NCBI GenBank assembly: GCA_965223035.1
Contig: OZ244980.1
Span: 3,596,001 to 3,660,000, forward strand
DNA length: 64,000 bases
Origin: CAMDPA01 sp965223035
Lineage (GTDB): Bacteria; Pseudomonadota; Alphaproteobacteria; Rhizobiales; Hyphomicrobiaceae
Direction: 5' to 3'
The notes under the pieces are model-generated. The model saw only the letters and a program-made list of their open reading frames with translations. It made no database searches and had not been told where the DNA came from. How positions within the stretch are numbered: position 1 is the stretch's first letter; the number at the start of each line of letters is the position of its first letter. A program made the translations under genes and the position numbers. This document shows positions 63,801-64,000 of the stretch, one piece after another.

Positions 63801-63804
63801 CTAG
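63667..63804 (+). repeat. Compound family-1 element (two hairpins)
   Basis: CTAGAGT, a first hairpin (TTTTGATCGGGATC paired with GATCCCGATAAAA), the linker with CACCACTGCAAGGGCGATCA, a second hairpin with a perfect 19-bp stem (63751-63769 with 63776-63794), and the end GATGATCTAG. The linker matches the one after the 46805 hairpin. Confidence 0.9.
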
Positions 63805-64000
63805 CCGTGAATGTAGTGCTCCAGCTGGTCGATGATAAATTCGCGGTCCTGGATGATTGACTTGACCAGATCCCCGATCGAAACAATGCCGACCACCTCG
63901 TTATCGACGACGATCGGCAAATGCCTCACCGCATGCGCCGTCATCAGCGCCATGCCTTGCTCCACCGTGTGCTCAGGCGCCGCGCACACCACATCGCTGA
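63801..64000 (-). CDS. CBS-domain protein, C-terminal fragment (cut by window edge)
   Basis: About 65 residues are visible, running off the right edge. They form the second CBS motif: HTVEQGMALMTAHAVRHLPI, then VVDNEVVGIVSIGDLVKSII and a C-terminal DQLEHYIHG. CBS pairs bind adenosyl nucleotides and regulate enzymes or channels. The stop codon (TAG) is formed by the CTAG end of the adjacent family-1 repeat. No more can be said without the rest. Confidence 0.85.
   Translation of the reverse strand, partial: SDVVCAAPEHTVEQGMALMTAHAVRHLPIVVDNEVVGIVSIGDLVKSIIQDREFIIDQLEHYIHG

Overview
The window reads as a GC-rich alphaproteobacterial chromosome, most likely Rhodospirillales-like. Lineage markers are a DivL homologue with tyrosine in the H-box, a DUF1013/TrcR-type regulator, a TsaE–AmgK fusion beside a MurU-like gene, a DUF3333-type PstA and a complete phoR–pstSCAB–phoU–phoB block. 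No rRNA, tRNA, CRISPR array, prophage or classical insertion sequence was found.

Layout. 1-5.9 kb (minus): partial MurU-like gene, TsaE–AmgK fusion, divL and a UbiD-family decarboxylase. 6.2-14.5 kb (plus): the phosphate regulon, with a candidate Pho box before pstS, a strong hairpin between pstS and pstC, and a PstA about 160 residues longer than usual. 14.7-28.6 kb: moeB/thiF-like gene, tex, a broken patatin gene, ubiE, a small transcribed-looking locus with a candidate CtrA box, a Sel1-repeat protein, ilvD, a DUF898 membrane protein overlapping an M48 protease, a P450 and an SDR. 29-41 kb: luciferase-like monooxygenase, bactofilin, prs, lipoprotein, pgeF, a tight SDR-SDR-SDR-LLM-deacetylase operon, a papain-like (YiiX-type) protein and two LysM lipoproteins. 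41-51 kb: two-component flavin monooxygenase, methyltransferase plus MetF-like pair, GST, trcR and a TctA–TctB fusion. 51-56 kb (minus): a decaying hydrogenase-maturation operon (hypF remnant, hypC, hypD, hypE, nickel permease). 56-64 kb: YadA-like trimeric autotransporter, ettA, VOC protein plus alpha/beta hydrolase, and a partial CBS protein.

The most unusual feature is a dispersed palindromic element of about 60 bp with CTAG at many of its ends (consensus ends CTAGAGCAAC and GATGATCTAG). About eight good copies and several relics occur. Four copies sit between convergent genes. One lies inside hypC, where it reads through in frame as about 21 extra residues, closely resembling the behaviour of Rickettsia palindromic elements. 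A second, less conserved repeat family (core CTGGAACCATCCCGCTCC) sits next to the truncated 5' end of hypF. Many gene gaps also hold short tandem arrays with 7-15 bp units, two of which include or abut translation signals.

Functionally the window combines phosphate sensing and uptake, cell-cycle control (divL, trcR), cell-wall recycling and envelope functions (amgK/murU, pgeF, LysM proteins, bactofilin), and oxidative catabolism (P450, two LLM enzymes, SDRs, a two-component flavin monooxygenase). Functions below rest on motif recognition by eye, without database searches.
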